Of a stretch of 64,000 bases of DNA, positions 8,066 to 16,652 are shown piece by piece. The notes below the pieces were generated by a model. The model was not told the origin of the DNA, did no database searches, and saw only the letters and a list, made by a program, of their open reading frames with translations. Position 1 is the first letter of the stretch. Each line of letters begins with the position of its first letter. This DNA comes from DAHUXN01 sp963811805 (GTDB lineage: Bacteria; Acidobacteriota; Terriglobia; Acidiferrales; UBA7541), in the NCBI GenBank assembly GCA_963811805.1, contig CAWESU010000001.1, positions 3,286,001 through 3,350,000 of the forward strand, read 5' to 3'. The translations under genes and the position numbers were made by a program.

Positions 8066-8085
8066 TCGAGAAAACGGAGCCGAAA

Positions 8086-8721
8086 TTACAAACTGCGACG
8101 GACGAAAAGGCCTAATCCCAGAAGACCGGTACCCAGGAGCAAGAGCGATCCCGGTTCCGGTGTGGCACCCGTGAAGGACGACGGCGTGAGGGCTTCCTCG
8201 AGGCTGAACCAATTCGACCCTCCGATGGCGACGCCGTTTCCGAGGAAGTTTATCGTACCCGACGTGTCATACGCGTTAATTCCACTGGCGGTTTCCGTGT
8301 TGTTAAAGTACGAGGTGTAATCGTATAACGTCGAGTAGACGCCGCCCCAGCAGGAGGACGCCGCGACTTGTGGTGAATAGCCTCCGCTGCAAGCGCCGTC
8401 CCCGTCGAAGCCGAAGATGTCCGTCGAGCTGCTCAGCGTTATGGAAAGCAATACTCCGTCAGACGAGTTGACAATACCAATCAAAGTATCATCAGCGCCG
8501 TCGAATGGACCTTGATCGGGGCTCGCCAAGGCCACGCTAAATGCCGTAGCTGCGCCGCTCCCGTTTACCGCCGTGACAGTGATCAACAATTCGCAGCCAT
8601 CTGTGTCGTATCCCGTTGCCGGGCACTGCGAAAAGCTGCCGGCGAAACTGGAAGCAGCCGCGAACGTCAGCAACGCCACGGCGGTACCGATACTAAATGA
8701 CCATTTCATCAGAGATTTCAT
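8086..8721 (-). CDS. PEP-CTERM sorting domain exported protein (2)
   Basis: A 211-residue secreted protein: signal peptide MKSLMKWSFSIGTAVALLTF with AAASSFA cleavage region, a mature part with six or more cysteines (CPATGYDTDGCELL, CSGGYSPQVAASSCWGG) that may form disulfides, and the sorting tail TPEPGSLLLLGTGLLGLGLF ending VRRSL. The C-terminal DNA and protein resemble those of the sister gene at 7053-7733, but the mature domains differ, so these are distant paralogues sharing the anchor. AAGGAGG lies 12 bases before the ATG. Likely an extracellular matrix component; the specific role is unknown. Confidence 0.9.
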   Translation of the reverse strand: MKSLMKWSFSIGTAVALLTFAAASSFAGSFSQCPATGYDTDGCELLITVTAVNGSGAATAFSVALASPDQGPFDGADDTLIGIVNSSDGVLLSITLSSSTDIFGFDGDGACSGGYSPQVAASSCWGGVYSTLYDYTSYFNNTETASGINAYDTSGTINFLGNGVAIGGSNWFSLEEALTPSSFTGATPEPGSLLLLGTGLLGLGLFVRRSL

Positions 8722-9187
8722 GTCTCTTGTCTGACCTCCTTATCAACGAATGTCTGAGGGGGCCGAAGGGCCTAGGGGGCCGGTTGGTAGTCTCAGTTGA
8801 AGCGCTTCCCCAGTTTCTCAGTCCACGCCTACACCGAGGTGTCAAGCTATAGCATGCACGCGCGACACCAATCATTGATGGCAATATGGTGCTTGTTTAC
8901 AATTACTTCCACATTGCATTCGGCTGGCATGTGCAACACAGCCGTCCAGACTGTGCAAAACTATGCGATTTTTTGTCGACCAAAATCGTCTGAAGGCCCC
9001 GAAACCTACGGTGAACTGACGAAGACTTATCAGTTCTAGTACCGCGAAGGATTTGCGAGTCGCTAGGACACCGTTGCAGGAAGCGAACGCCGGAAAGCGG
9101 CCGGTGCGTCGTGCAAAGAGCCTACTTTGGGTAGCTTTGCCGCGCTAAGATAAGCAAACCCACGCCCCCATCTCCAGGGAGACCACC
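8722..9187. other. 466-base divergent intergenic region
   Basis: Separates the PEP-CTERM gene 2 start (minus) from the sedolisin start (plus). It is less GC-rich than its surroundings and carries the leader of both genes. A possible sigma-54 site for the minus gene lies at 8854-8871. Near 9115-9155 there is an imperfect hairpin (GCAAAG ... CTAC ... GTAG ... CTTTGC) in the leader of the sedolisin gene. I could not match it to a known riboswitch. The open frames inside the region do not look like genes. Confidence 0.4.
8854..8871 (-). promoter_or_regulatory. Candidate sigma-54 promoter of PEP-CTERM gene 2
   Basis: On the minus strand TTGGTGTCGCGCGTGCAT: TTGG and TGCA with GG-N10-GC spacing. 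The inner consensus bases (CAC) do not match, so this is weaker than the site at 7766-7782. It lies about 130 bases before the start codon. Confidence 0.25.
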
Positions 9188-10771
9188 ATGCCAAGGCAAA
9201 ACGAACGCGTTGAGTTGAAGGGCAGTATGCGAACCGCGCTAACGGGCGCTCGCCAGGTTGGTCCGGCCGACCCGAACGAACGGATTCAAGCGACGGCATT
9301 TCTCCGCCGAGGAGAAGGGCTGCCGTTTCCGGCAATCGATGATCTGGGCGCGCTTCCTTTGCGAAGCCGGAGCTATCTGTCGCGGGGCGAATTCGCGTCG
9401 GCGCACGGTGCGCGGCCAGAGGATTTGGCAGCAGTGCGCAGATTCGCCGGGCAATTCGGGCTGGAAGTCTTGAGCGAGAGCCGCGCGCGGCGGAGCATCT
9501 GTTTGATCGGGACCGTTCAGGCGTTCAGCGATGCGTTTGAGACGACTCTGAGCCGCTGGCAACACGCCAGCGGGACGTATCGCTGTCGGACGGGCTCACT
9601 GACGATTCCGGCCGAGCTAGACGGTATTATCCTCGGCGTCTTTGGATTGGATAATCGTCCGCAGGCAAAAACTCATTTTCGCATACGAAAAAAGGTAAGC
9701 GCACAGGCCGGCGCGGTTTCCTATTCCCCGGTGCAGGTGGCGGACGCGTACGATTTTCCCTCTGGCCAGAATGGAAGCGGGCAGTGCATCGGAATTGTGG
9801 AGTTGGGAGGCGGATATAACACGCAGGATTTGCAAACGTTCTTCAGCGGGCTGGGAATCGGCATGCCAAAGGTGACCGCGGTTTCCGTTGACGGTGCGAC
9901 AAATTCACCCACCGGCAGCGCCAATGGTCCTGACGGCGAAGTCGAGCTGGACATCGAAGTAGCTGGAGCGATCGCGCCGGGCGCTCAGCTTGCCATGTAC
10001 TTCGCGCCGAACACCGACGCAGGATTCCTGGATGCGCTAACCACCGCGGTCCATGACACAAACTTGAAGCCGTCGATTATTTCAATCAGCTGGGGCGGCC
10101 CGGAAAGCTCCTGGACGCAGCAGGCGCTCGATTCCTTCAACTCCGCATGCCAGGACGCAGCGACGATCGGCGTGACCGTGCTCGCAGCTTCGGGCGATAA
10201 CGGTTCCTCGGACGGCGTATCCAGTGGCACGCCAACCGTGGATTTTCCCGCGTCGAGTCCGTACGTGCTGGGCTGCGGCGGAACGAAGCTAGAACTTTCG
10301 GGAGACACCATTACGGATGAAGAGGTGTGGAACGACTTGTCCCAAAATGAAGGTGCCACGGGCGGAGGAGTCAGCGAGTTTTTCGCAATTCCCACGTTTC
10401 AGGCAAATGCCGGCGTGCCCAAAGCGCCGAATGGATTTGCGGGGCGTGGAGTGCCGGACGTCGCAGGAGACGCAGATCCAGAAACGGGCTACAACGTCGT
10501 CGTAGATGGCCAGCAACTCGTGATTGGCGGCACCAGCGCCGTAGCGCCGTTATGGGCCGGACTGCTGGCGTTGATGAACCAGTCGCTCGGTAAAAACGTG
10601 GGTTATCTGAATCCGTTGCTGTACACGACGGGGGTTGAAGGCACGATGCATGACGTCACGGCGGGCAGTAACGGCGCCTATTCCGCAGGGCCGGGATGGG
10701 ATGCGTGCACAGGCTTGGGAAGCCCGGACGGAACAGAATTGCTGAACGCCCTAAAGGGGAGCGGCGCGTGA
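9188..10771 (+). CDS. Sedolisin / kumamolisin-type serine-carboxyl peptidase (S53)
   Basis: A 527-residue peptidase of family S53, acid-acting endopeptidases made as proenzymes. The pro-domain covers about residues 35-165 (pro-kumamolisin activation fold with FAGQFGLEV and AFETTLSRW), and the catalytic domain follows from VQVADAYDFP. Catalytic residues can be placed: E251 and D255 in DGEVELDIEV, D337 in SGDNGSSD (oxyanion hole), and S450 in GGTSAVAPLWAGL. The C-terminal calcium-site region (MHDVTAGSNGAY, GPGWDACTGLGSP) is intact. No ordinary signal peptide is visible, which is frequent in this family; export is therefore uncertain. The ATG is preceded by GGGAGA. Confidence 0.92.
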   Translation: MPRQNERVELKGSMRTALTGARQVGPADPNERIQATAFLRRGEGLPFPAIDDLGALPLRSRSYLSRGEFASAHGARPEDLAAVRRFAGQFGLEVLSESRARRSICLIGTVQAFSDAFETTLSRWQHASGTYRCRTGSLTIPAELDGIILGVFGLDNRPQAKTHFRIRKKVSAQAGAVSYSPVQVADAYDFPSGQNGSGQCIGIVELGGGYNTQDLQTFFSGLGIGMPKVTAVSVDGATNSPTGSANGPDGEVELDIEVAGAIAPGAQLAMYFAPNTDAGFLDALTTAVHDTNLKPSIISISWGGPESSWTQQALDSFNSACQDAATIGVTVLAASGDNGSSDGVSSGTPTVDFPASSPYVLGCGGTKLELSGDTITDEEVWNDLSQNEGATGGGVSEFFAIPTFQANAGVPKAPNGFAGRGVPDVAGDADPETGYNVVVDGQQLVIGGTSAVAPLWAGLLALMNQSLGKNVGYLNPLLYTTGVEGTMHDVTAGSNGAYSAGPGWDACTGLGSPDGTELLNALKGSGA

Positions 10772-10974
10772 GGGAAGCCGCGGAAATGGGCGGTTTTTGC
10801 GCCGCAATTGAATCTTTTACCTTGTACGTTGCACACATAATAAATGACTTCCTCGATCTGTGTCCCCTACCTGACTTGAATTTCTTGCTTCCGCCAAAAT
10901 CCTAAACCCTGCGCGCTGCGCGCGCGGCCAGTCTTTGCGGCACCATGCTGGCCGCGAACTGGCCGCGGCGTTGG

Positions 10975-11736
10975 CTATTGAATTTGAAATGCGCACTGCA
11001 CCGTGGCGCTCACGGTTATCTTTCCGGGTTGCACCGGCGGTGGCACAAAAGTCACTCGGTCGCGTGGGACATTTCCCGCGCTGCCACTGGATGCAACCTC
11101 GACCACCTCGTTGGTGCTCCCCGGTTGCGCGGCGCTGTACTGCGAAATACCGATCATCTGGCCGACGTCCACGTTTGCATAGCGAACCGCTCCTGCTTTC
11201 TGTCCATTCTGCGCCAGTGCGGCTTTCGCGCGTTCCACCGCGTTGTGCATAGCGTCGGCGACGGCGCGCTCTTTCGCGGCTTCCTGATTTTCTAGCGAGT
11301 AGCTGAGCGAGCGGAAATTCGCCAGGCCGTTTTGTACCGAATCGTCGAGGATCGCGCCGATTTTCGTGAAGTCGTGAACCTTCAAAGCAATTTCTCCCTG
11401 CACAAAATACGACTTCGGCTTTTTGTTGGGATTCGACTCGTACGAAGGTGTGAGCGTCAGCACGCCCGTGGAGATTTCCGTCTTGGTCAGTCCATTCTTT
11501 TGCGCCACGCTGACGATCTGCTGCATCGACTGCGTGGCCTTCGTATAGGCCTGGGTGAGGTCTTTGTCTTGCGACGAAATGTCGAAGGTAAGGGTGGCCA
11601 GGTCCGGTTCGGCTTCAAACGTCCCGTTCGCCTGGACGACGAGTGTGTCGGCAATGAATTTCGCCGGCTCATTCTGGGCGCGTACGGGCAAGGCGAGTGC
11701 ACACAGCAAGGCGAGGCACAATGCAGCGCGGTTCAT
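10975..11736 (-). CDS. SIMPL-domain (DUF541) exported protein
   Basis: A 253-residue periplasmic protein. Signal peptide MNRAALCLALLCALALPVRA; mature SIMPL domain with VQANGTFEAEPDLATLTF near the N-terminus (the family VxGxGxxxxxPDxA pattern), a helix LTQAYTKATQSMQQIVSVAQ, and the C-terminal half with AKERAVADAMHNAVERAKA. SIMPL proteins (YggE and relatives) have been linked to oxidative-stress protection and to oligomeric periplasmic rings, without a settled biochemical activity. It converges with the sedolisin gene and stands alone; the 203 bases between them hold no gene I can see. Confidence 0.88.
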   Translation of the reverse strand: MNRAALCLALLCALALPVRAQNEPAKFIADTLVVQANGTFEAEPDLATLTFDISSQDKDLTQAYTKATQSMQQIVSVAQKNGLTKTEISTGVLTLTPSYESNPNKKPKSYFVQGEIALKVHDFTKIGAILDDSVQNGLANFRSLSYSLENQEAAKERAVADAMHNAVERAKAALAQNGQKAGAVRYANVDVGQMIGISQYSAAQPGSTNEVVEVASSGSAGNVPRDRVTFVPPPVQPGKITVSATVQCAFQIQ

Positions 11737-11809
11737 ATTTTCCTCCTGGGCGTTCCTCCATGCGTGTGATGCAAAGTGGCAGTCCGAAGCCTGCCCGCGA
11801 AGCCTCCGC

Positions 11810-12127
11810 TCAGTCGCCGTGCACGTTGGAAAGCCACTTCATGAGGATCGGCCGCTGCTGAGGGTCGATATCGGTGAAGGAAATGCCCATACCGACGTTG
11901 GGCTTGGAATGCGCGACGTTGCCCAAGGTGGTGAATCTCTCTTCCATGTGAGTGATGGTGACCCGGACCTTCGATCCGGACGGAAACGGGTTCATCGTGT
12001 CGACGTAACAGCCATGCAGGCTTAGGTCGCCGGTGCGAGCCTCAATGCGCGTGTCGAGCTTGGATTCCAGAAGCTCGACCGAGGCGAAAAACGGATGACG
12101 AGGTTCCCGTCTGTGCTCGATGTCCAT
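11810..12127 (-). CDS. PilZ-domain protein
   Basis: A 105-residue single-domain protein. The start at ATG 12127 gives MDIEHRREPRH, matching the PilZ N-terminal RRxxxR-type c-di-GMP motif; a longer reading begins with TTG and adds an unlike prefix. The second PilZ motif appears as GDLSLHGCYV (family: D/NxSxxG), then SGSKVRVTI and GNVAHSKPNVGMGISFTDI. Such proteins bind cyclic di-GMP, or have lost that ability and act as structural relatives; here the first motif is RREPRH, close to canonical. It could couple second-messenger level to motility or matrix output. No partner gene is adjacent. Confidence 0.85.
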   Translation of the reverse strand: MDIEHRREPRHPFFASVELLESKLDTRIEARTGDLSLHGCYVDTMNPFPSGSKVRVTITHMEERFTTLGNVAHSKPNVGMGISFTDIDPQQRPILMKWLSNVHGD

Positions 12128-12209
12128 GTGTAGGCACCACCCCTTTTGAGAAGGCTGCGGCAATCTATGCCCGTGCGGCCGGGATAGTCAAGGACGAAGC
12201 GCAACTCGG

Positions 12210-12773
12210 CTAGATGCTCAGGAAGGCGCCCGGGTCGTTGAAGTGGTCAACGCCGGCGTAGGGTTCGTCAAGAAAGAGGCGCGCGGTGTCGGTCAATATC
12301 GTTCCGTCGGGTTGGAGTTGAAGCCAGCAGCGGTCCATGGGGCGCGGCGCGGGACCGGCGAAATTAATTCCGTCAATGTCGTATTCGCTGCCGTGGCACG
12401 GACAGTGAAATATATTTTGCTGTGGCAGCCAATCCGGCGTGCATCCAAGATGCGTGCAAACCGCTTTAATAATGAAAATTTCTCCTGGATTCTTCCGCAC
12501 CCAGATACGGTTGGACTGCAAGAATTGTTGATTCACTCCGATCTGGAAGTCCTCTGGGTAGCCGACGTTGACCTCCGTGCTGGGTTCAAAGAGGGCCCGC
12601 GGAAAGAAATAGCGGAGAAACATCAAGAAATTGACGCCGAGGTAGCCCCAAAGAAAAGTCCAGATGAACCGCCGGCGAACCCTGTTGACTTCATCGGAGC
12701 GTTTCTTCTTTTGCGCGTTCGGGTCCGGCTGGCTCGATGGCACCACCGGGCCCCGTGTGGTCTCCTGTGGCAT
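12210..12773 (-). CDS. Rieske [2Fe-2S] protein of a cytochrome bc-type complex
   Basis: A 187-residue membrane-anchored Rieske protein. A basic N-terminus is followed by one transmembrane segment (about residues 35-57, RFIWTFLWGYLGVNFLMFLR). The cluster ligands are all present: C106 and H108 in CTHLGC, and C124 and H127 in CPCHGSEYD, with the disulfide cysteines C111 and C126. FAGPAPRPMDR follows, as in bc/b6f Rieske proteins. It would pass electrons from quinol to a c-type cytochrome. Unusually, no cytochrome b or c gene is adjacent in this window. Its start lies beside a 283-base upstream region with no gene. Confidence 0.9.
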   Translation of the reverse strand: MPQETTRGPVVPSSQPDPNAQKKKRSDEVNRVRRRFIWTFLWGYLGVNFLMFLRYFFPRALFEPSTEVNVGYPEDFQIGVNQQFLQSNRIWVRKNPGEIFIIKAVCTHLGCTPDWLPQQNIFHCPCHGSEYDIDGINFAGPAPRPMDRCWLQLQPDGTILTDTARLFLDEPYAGVDHFNDPGAFLSI

Positions 12774-13056
12774 AAATCACGGAAGCAAGGACCGGTTTCT
12801 TCGCTTGCAATCAGTTAGATGCGTTTGGTGGCTGTGTAGTCGCCGCGCATTTTGCCGACGTGGCGAAAATTATGCGCGACTTATTGGGGGATTTCGTGTT
12901 CATACAGGTTGGCCGTAATTGTAGATGCGTCCGCACGTCTGTTTCGGAAAAGACACATTCCGCGCGCCAAGCATGCAACCATCTTGCGAGGGGATTCGTC
13001 GAAAAAAGTGTAAGGCCTGGGGCGCATCTTCAAGACATCGCACAGGGAGAAGACCG

Positions 13057-13416
13057 ATGAGAAAAATGATTGTGCTTGGCGCTTCGCTGCTCTCGCTGCT
13101 CCTGTTTGCCGGCGCGGGGAATGCGAAACAGCGGCTGGGCCCGCCGGTGAAGCTGGTGCTGTCGCCCGCGTCCAGAGTCCCTGCAGCAGACATCGTCAAA
13201 AATCTGGATGACAAGTGCCCGAACGTGACGATTACCCTGAACTCCAAGGACTCCGACTACATGCTCGACGCGCGCGGCTGGCCGCAGAATTACCGGTTCA
13301 CACTGTTTCGCAAAGGCGGGACCGCGGTGTTCGCCACGCATACCGTGCTGTTGAGCAACGCGGTCAAGGACGTCTGCAAATACGTCAACAACAACCCGCC
13401 GCCCCCAGGAAAATAG
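13057..13416 (+). CDS. Small exported hypothetical protein (119 aa)
   Basis: Start ATG 13057 (MRKMIVLGASLLSLLLFAGAGNA) gives a textbook signal peptide; AGGGAG lies about 10 bases upstream. Mature part: KLVLSPASRVPAADIVKNLD, CPNVTITLNSKDSDYMLDAR, GGTAVFATHTVLLSNAVKDV and a proline-rich end. The pattern (a dose of secondary structure with DxMLDA) recalls small acidobacterial exported proteins of unknown role. Two cysteines could form one disulfide. It is followed after about 80 bases by the ssrA gene on the same strand, apparently as a separate transcript. Confidence 0.7.
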   Translation: MRKMIVLGASLLSLLLFAGAGNAKQRLGPPVKLVLSPASRVPAADIVKNLDDKCPNVTITLNSKDSDYMLDARGWPQNYRFTLFRKGGTAVFATHTVLLSNAVKDVCKYVNNNPPPPGK

Positions 13417-13470
13417 GCTTCCATCCGTCGTCGCCGGCGTCTCACCGTACCATCGCAAAGCGGCGGCCCG

Positions 13471-13479
13471 TGATAAAAT
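13471..13479 (+). promoter_or_regulatory. Probable -10 element of ssrA
   Basis: TGATAAAAT: a TG-N extension before TAAAAT (five of six matches to TATAAT), 18 bases before the mature 5' end of the tmRNA. No convincing -35 is seen, which fits an extended -10 promoter. Confidence 0.45.
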
Positions 13480-13497
13480 AGAAGCCGAGTCAGCATC

Positions 13498-13876
13498 GGG
13501 GGCGAAACGGTTTCGACGGAGACTGTCGCGGCCCGAAGGCATGCCGGGCGTCACCTGCCCGCAATCGGGTGAAACAATACAACTGCCAATACGCAGTTGG
13601 CTCTCGCAGCCTAATTAAAAACTAGGCAGCGCGTCTCCCTTCCTGTCGCCCACGCGGGGAGGATGAGGCGTCACAATGTGGGCTGGCTGGCGCGTTTCGG
13701 CCCGTAATGCGCCGGTGAGATCATCGGGCTAGTTGGCCGCGTTTCTTGCTCGCTCTGAGCGCGGCCGGCGAACAGCGGAATGCCGCAAGGCACGGCCGCA
13801 CCGGAACGAGCTAAGCATGTAGTCTTTCGGCTGCAAGGCCTCTCGGACGGGGGTTCGACTCCCCCCGCCTCCACCA
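13498..13876 (+). ncRNA. ssrA: Transfer-messenger RNA (tmRNA), tag ANTQLALAA
   Basis: One-piece tmRNA of 379 bases. The 5' end GGGGGCGAAACGG with TTTCGAC is the conserved start of the tRNA-like domain; its first seven bases pair with CGCCTCC before the encoded ACCA at 13873-13876. The T-arm GGGGGTTCGACTCCCCC is intact. The resume codon GCC at 13585 is 88 bases from the 5' end, close to the position in E. coli; reading gives A-N-T-Q-L-A-L-A-A and stop TAA (13612-13614), ending in the LAA-type degron. With SmpB it frees stalled ribosomes and marks the product for proteolysis. smpB is not in this window. Confidence 0.96.
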
Positions 13877-13988
13877 AATCCGGCGAGGATTTGGTTTTCT
13901 GAGCACAACGAACGGCGCAAGCTATTCGCTCTTACCGGGTCGAAGATTTGGATTACCGCCGGCCTTCACGGTAAGATTGCCAGCCGTC

Positions 13989-14420
13989 ATGGGGCATCCG
14001 AGCGACATGCAAACTCTCACATACAAGGGCGTGGTGCATCCATGGCACTGCGACCATATGGGCCACATGAACGTGATGTGGTACACGGGGAAATTCGACG
14101 AGGCGACGTGGAATCTCTTCGCCGAACTGGGCATCACGGCCACGTATATGCGCGAGCAGCAGCGCGGCATGGCCGGAGTGCAGCAAAACACGACCTACAA
14201 GGAGGAGCTGTTCGCGGGCGACGTGGTCGAAGTCAGCTCGCGAGTGCTGGAGGTGCGCGACAAAGTGATTCGCTTCCTGCATGAGATGCGCAACATCGAG
14301 AAGGGCACCGTGGCCGCCACCACGGAACTGACCGCCGTCCACCTGGACCGCCAGACGCGCAAATCGTGCCCGTTTCCGGCGGCGATCCGTGCCGCGGCGG
14401 AAGCGCGCCTAGCGCCATAA
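13989..14420 (+). CDS. Hot-dog fold acyl-CoA thioesterase (4HBT/YbgC-FadM type)
   Basis: A 143-residue single hot-dog domain. HCDHMGHMNVMWYTGKFDEA carries the family pattern (D-x-x-G-H-x-N/H with Asp or nearby acid as catalyst), then the long central helix TWNLFAELGI, and strand residues TTYKEELFAGDVVEVSSRV typical of 4-hydroxybenzoyl-CoA-thioesterase-like enzymes. It likely hydrolyses an acyl-CoA thioester in the cytoplasm; the substrate cannot be told. The ATG at 13989 is taken; a TTG 12 bases earlier is in frame, and an internal ATG (14007) could also serve. Confidence 0.85.
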   Translation: MGHPSDMQTLTYKGVVHPWHCDHMGHMNVMWYTGKFDEATWNLFAELGITATYMREQQRGMAGVQQNTTYKEELFAGDVVEVSSRVLEVRDKVIRFLHEMRNIEKGTVAATTELTAVHLDRQTRKSCPFPAAIRAAAEARLAP

Positions 14421-14457
14421 TTCCAAGCTGCAACAGAAGTGGTATTATCCCGTCGCC

Positions 14458-15807
14458 ATGAAAAACAACTACACTCGCATTATCCTTAGCTGCATTTTTC
14501 TATTTGCGTTTTCGATTCTTACCAGCATCGCAACCGTGACGACCGTTTTCGCGCAAGGCGAGGCGAGCCAGACCGGCTTCGAACACACCTACGCTCCTCC
14601 GAATCATCCCATCGTTCTGCACGCCGCGCGCTTGCTTGATATCGAGACCGGGAAAATCATTTCGCCGGGCGAAGTGCTGGTTCAGGGCGACAAAATCGCC
14701 GAAGTGGGCCAGTCGGTCACACACCCCGCCGATGCGCAGACGATCGACCTGGGCGACACGACGCTGATGCCCGGATTGATCGACGCACACGTGCATCTGT
14801 TTTTGCATCCCGGCAACGAAGGCATGCAGACCGTCGACGAATCCGCGCCAGAGCGCACCATCACCGCGACGCTCAACGCACGCGCGGATTTGATGGCGGG
14901 GTTCACCGCCGAACGCGACATGGGCACCGAAGGCGCGGGCTCCGCGGACACGGCCGTGCGCAACGCCATCAATCGCGGCGAAATTCCCGGGCCGCGCATG
15001 CGCATGAGCGGAATGGCAATTTCCATTCTCGGCGGCCACGAAGACGCGATCGGCTTCAATCCCGCGCAGCACGTGCTGGGAAACGCGGATTACGCAAATA
15101 CAATCGATGAAATCATCGCGACGATTCGCGAGCAGCACAAGGAAGGCTCGGATTTCGTGAAAATGTACGAAACGGGCCGAGACATGCTGCGCGACGGCAA
15201 ATTTATTTCGCAGTATCAATACACCGAAGCGCAGCTTAGCGCCGGCGTGCAGGAAGCGGCGCGGCTGGGCACGAAAGTCGGCGTGCATTGCAATGGCGAG
15301 CCGGCCGCGCTGTACGCGGCGCAGGCCGGAGTGGAGTCCATCGACCACGCCACGTATTTGAGCGACGAAACCATGCGCATCATGCGCGAAAAAGACATTC
15401 CCGCGGTTCCCACGTTCACGGTTTTTGAATATTTCGCGGACCACGCTCCTTCGCCCGCCGCGGCGCAGAGCGAACACTCCATGCTGGACTTTAAGGCGCA
15501 GCAATTCAAAAGACAGATCGCCGCGGGCATACCGTTCGCCGTGGGGTCAGACGTCGGCCCGTTCATGCACGGCACGCAGGCGCGCGAAATGGTGCTGATG
15601 GTGCAGTACGGAATGAATCCGCTCGCCGCGCTTCAGGCCGACATGCTCGAAGGCGCGAAAGTGCTGATGTGGCAAGGACAGATCGGAGATTTGAAGCCGG
15701 GCTACTTTGCGGACATCGTCGCCGTGCCCGGAAACCCGCTGGACGACATCAGCGACACTGAGCATGTCTCGTTCGTGATGAAGGGCGGCGTCGTTTACAA
15801 GCAGTGA
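14458..15807 (+). CDS. Exported amidohydrolase (Xaa-Pro dipeptidase / imidazolonepropionase-like)
   Basis: A 449-residue metal-dependent hydrolase with a signal peptide (ILSCIFLFAFSILTSIATVT then VFAQG). The amidohydrolase barrel begins after the small beta domain: TTLMPGLIDAHVHLFLHPG holds the HxH metal pair; VKMYETGRD supplies the lysine; GVHCNGEPAALYAAQAGVESIDH gives two further histidines, and AVGSDVGPF the catalytic aspartate. C-terminal GYFADIVAVPGNPLDDI matches the family end. Members of this exported group cleave peptides or cyclic amides, for example prolidase-like enzymes. A stand-alone gene; the acetyltransferase follows after 117 bases. Confidence 0.88.
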   Translation: MKNNYTRIILSCIFLFAFSILTSIATVTTVFAQGEASQTGFEHTYAPPNHPIVLHAARLLDIETGKIISPGEVLVQGDKIAEVGQSVTHPADAQTIDLGDTTLMPGLIDAHVHLFLHPGNEGMQTVDESAPERTITATLNARADLMAGFTAERDMGTEGAGSADTAVRNAINRGEIPGPRMRMSGMAISILGGHEDAIGFNPAQHVLGNADYANTIDEIIATIREQHKEGSDFVKMYETGRDMLRDGKFISQYQYTEAQLSAGVQEAARLGTKVGVHCNGEPAALYAAQAGVESIDHATYLSDETMRIMREKDIPAVPTFTVFEYFADHAPSPAAAQSEHSMLDFKAQQFKRQIAAGIPFAVGSDVGPFMHGTQAREMVLMVQYGMNPLAALQADMLEGAKVLMWQGQIGDLKPGYFADIVAVPGNPLDDISDTEHVSFVMKGGVVYKQ

Positions 15808-15924
15808 TTCGCGCAAACAGTCCAAAATGGCCGAAAACTGACGCACGCGCGGTTAGGAATCTGCAGAGTCGTCTCCTACAATTGGTGTCGAAAGGGAACG
15901 TTTGCCGAGAGGATTCTCGAGTCG

Positions 15925-16536
15925 ATGCCTGGTGCGGTTTCAAATCAAATGATCGTCGAGCCGGTGACGCTTACCGGCGAGCACGTGCAACTCGTCCCGA
16001 TGTCGGCCGCTCATCGTGGGCCGCTTGCCGAAGTGGGCTTGGACGAGGAGTTGTGGCGCTGGATTCCCGATCCCGTGCACACACGCGAAGAGATGTTCGC
16101 GTATGTCGATGCGGCGCTGGCGCAACAGGCGAGTGGCGTGTCGCTGCCGTTCACGATTGTCGAACGCGCGTCGGGCAAAGTGATTGGCAGCACCCGATAT
16201 GCGAATATCGAACGTGCTCATCGGCGCGTGGAAATTGGCTGGACGTGGGTCGCGCCCCTGTGGCAGCGCACGCCGATAAATACAGAATGCAAATACATGC
16301 TGATGCGCCATGCATTTGAGACGCTCGGTTGCATTCGCGTGGAACTGAAAACCGATTCGCTGAACGAAAAGTCGCGCAAGGCCATCGCGCGGATTGGCGC
16401 GCGCGAGGAAGGGGTTTTCCGTAATCACATGATCACCTCGACCGGAAGAATCCGCCACTCGGTCTACTTCAGCGTGATCGACTCCGAATGGCCCGGCGTG
16501 AAAGCAGCACTCGATGCAAAGCTCAAGCCGCGCTAA
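15925..16536 (+). CDS. GNAT-family N-acetyltransferase (RimJ/RimL-like)
   Basis: A 203-residue acetyltransferase of the Acetyltransf_3 type. The family lines are visible: LTGEHVQLVPMSAAHRGPLA near the start, RASGKVIGSTRYANIERAHR, the EIGWTWVAPLWQRTPINTE segment with the acetyl-CoA-binding loop, LMRHAFETLGCIRVELKTDS and NEKSRKAIARIGAREEGVFR. Such enzymes acetylate amino groups of ribosomal proteins, antibiotics or small metabolites; the substrate is not predictable. ATG at 15925; an alternative ATG eight codons later would give a similar protein. Confidence 0.88.
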   Translation: MPGAVSNQMIVEPVTLTGEHVQLVPMSAAHRGPLAEVGLDEELWRWIPDPVHTREEMFAYVDAALAQQASGVSLPFTIVERASGKVIGSTRYANIERAHRRVEIGWTWVAPLWQRTPINTECKYMLMRHAFETLGCIRVELKTDSLNEKSRKAIARIGAREEGVFRNHMITSTGRIRHSVYFSVIDSEWPGVKAALDAKLKPR

Positions 16537-16652
16537 GACTTGAGGACGGTGCGTTCGCCTGTTTCCCATTCACGAAATAATCTCCACGCATGCCGGATGG
16601 GCGTATGATTCCCAGTTCGCGGAATTCATTTCGTCAATATAGGAGCGTAGTG

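Noticed and set aside
9060..9187. A cyclic di-GMP (GEMM) riboswitch in the sedolisin leader
   Set aside because: GCAAAG and AGCC-like pieces occur, but their order and pairing do not give the two-helix GEMM core; only a simple hairpin can be drawn.
12774..12920. A short minus-strand gene before the Rieske gene
   Set aside because: Frames such as the one ending RHVGKMRGDYTATKRI are too short and lack a start site with ribosome binding sequence.
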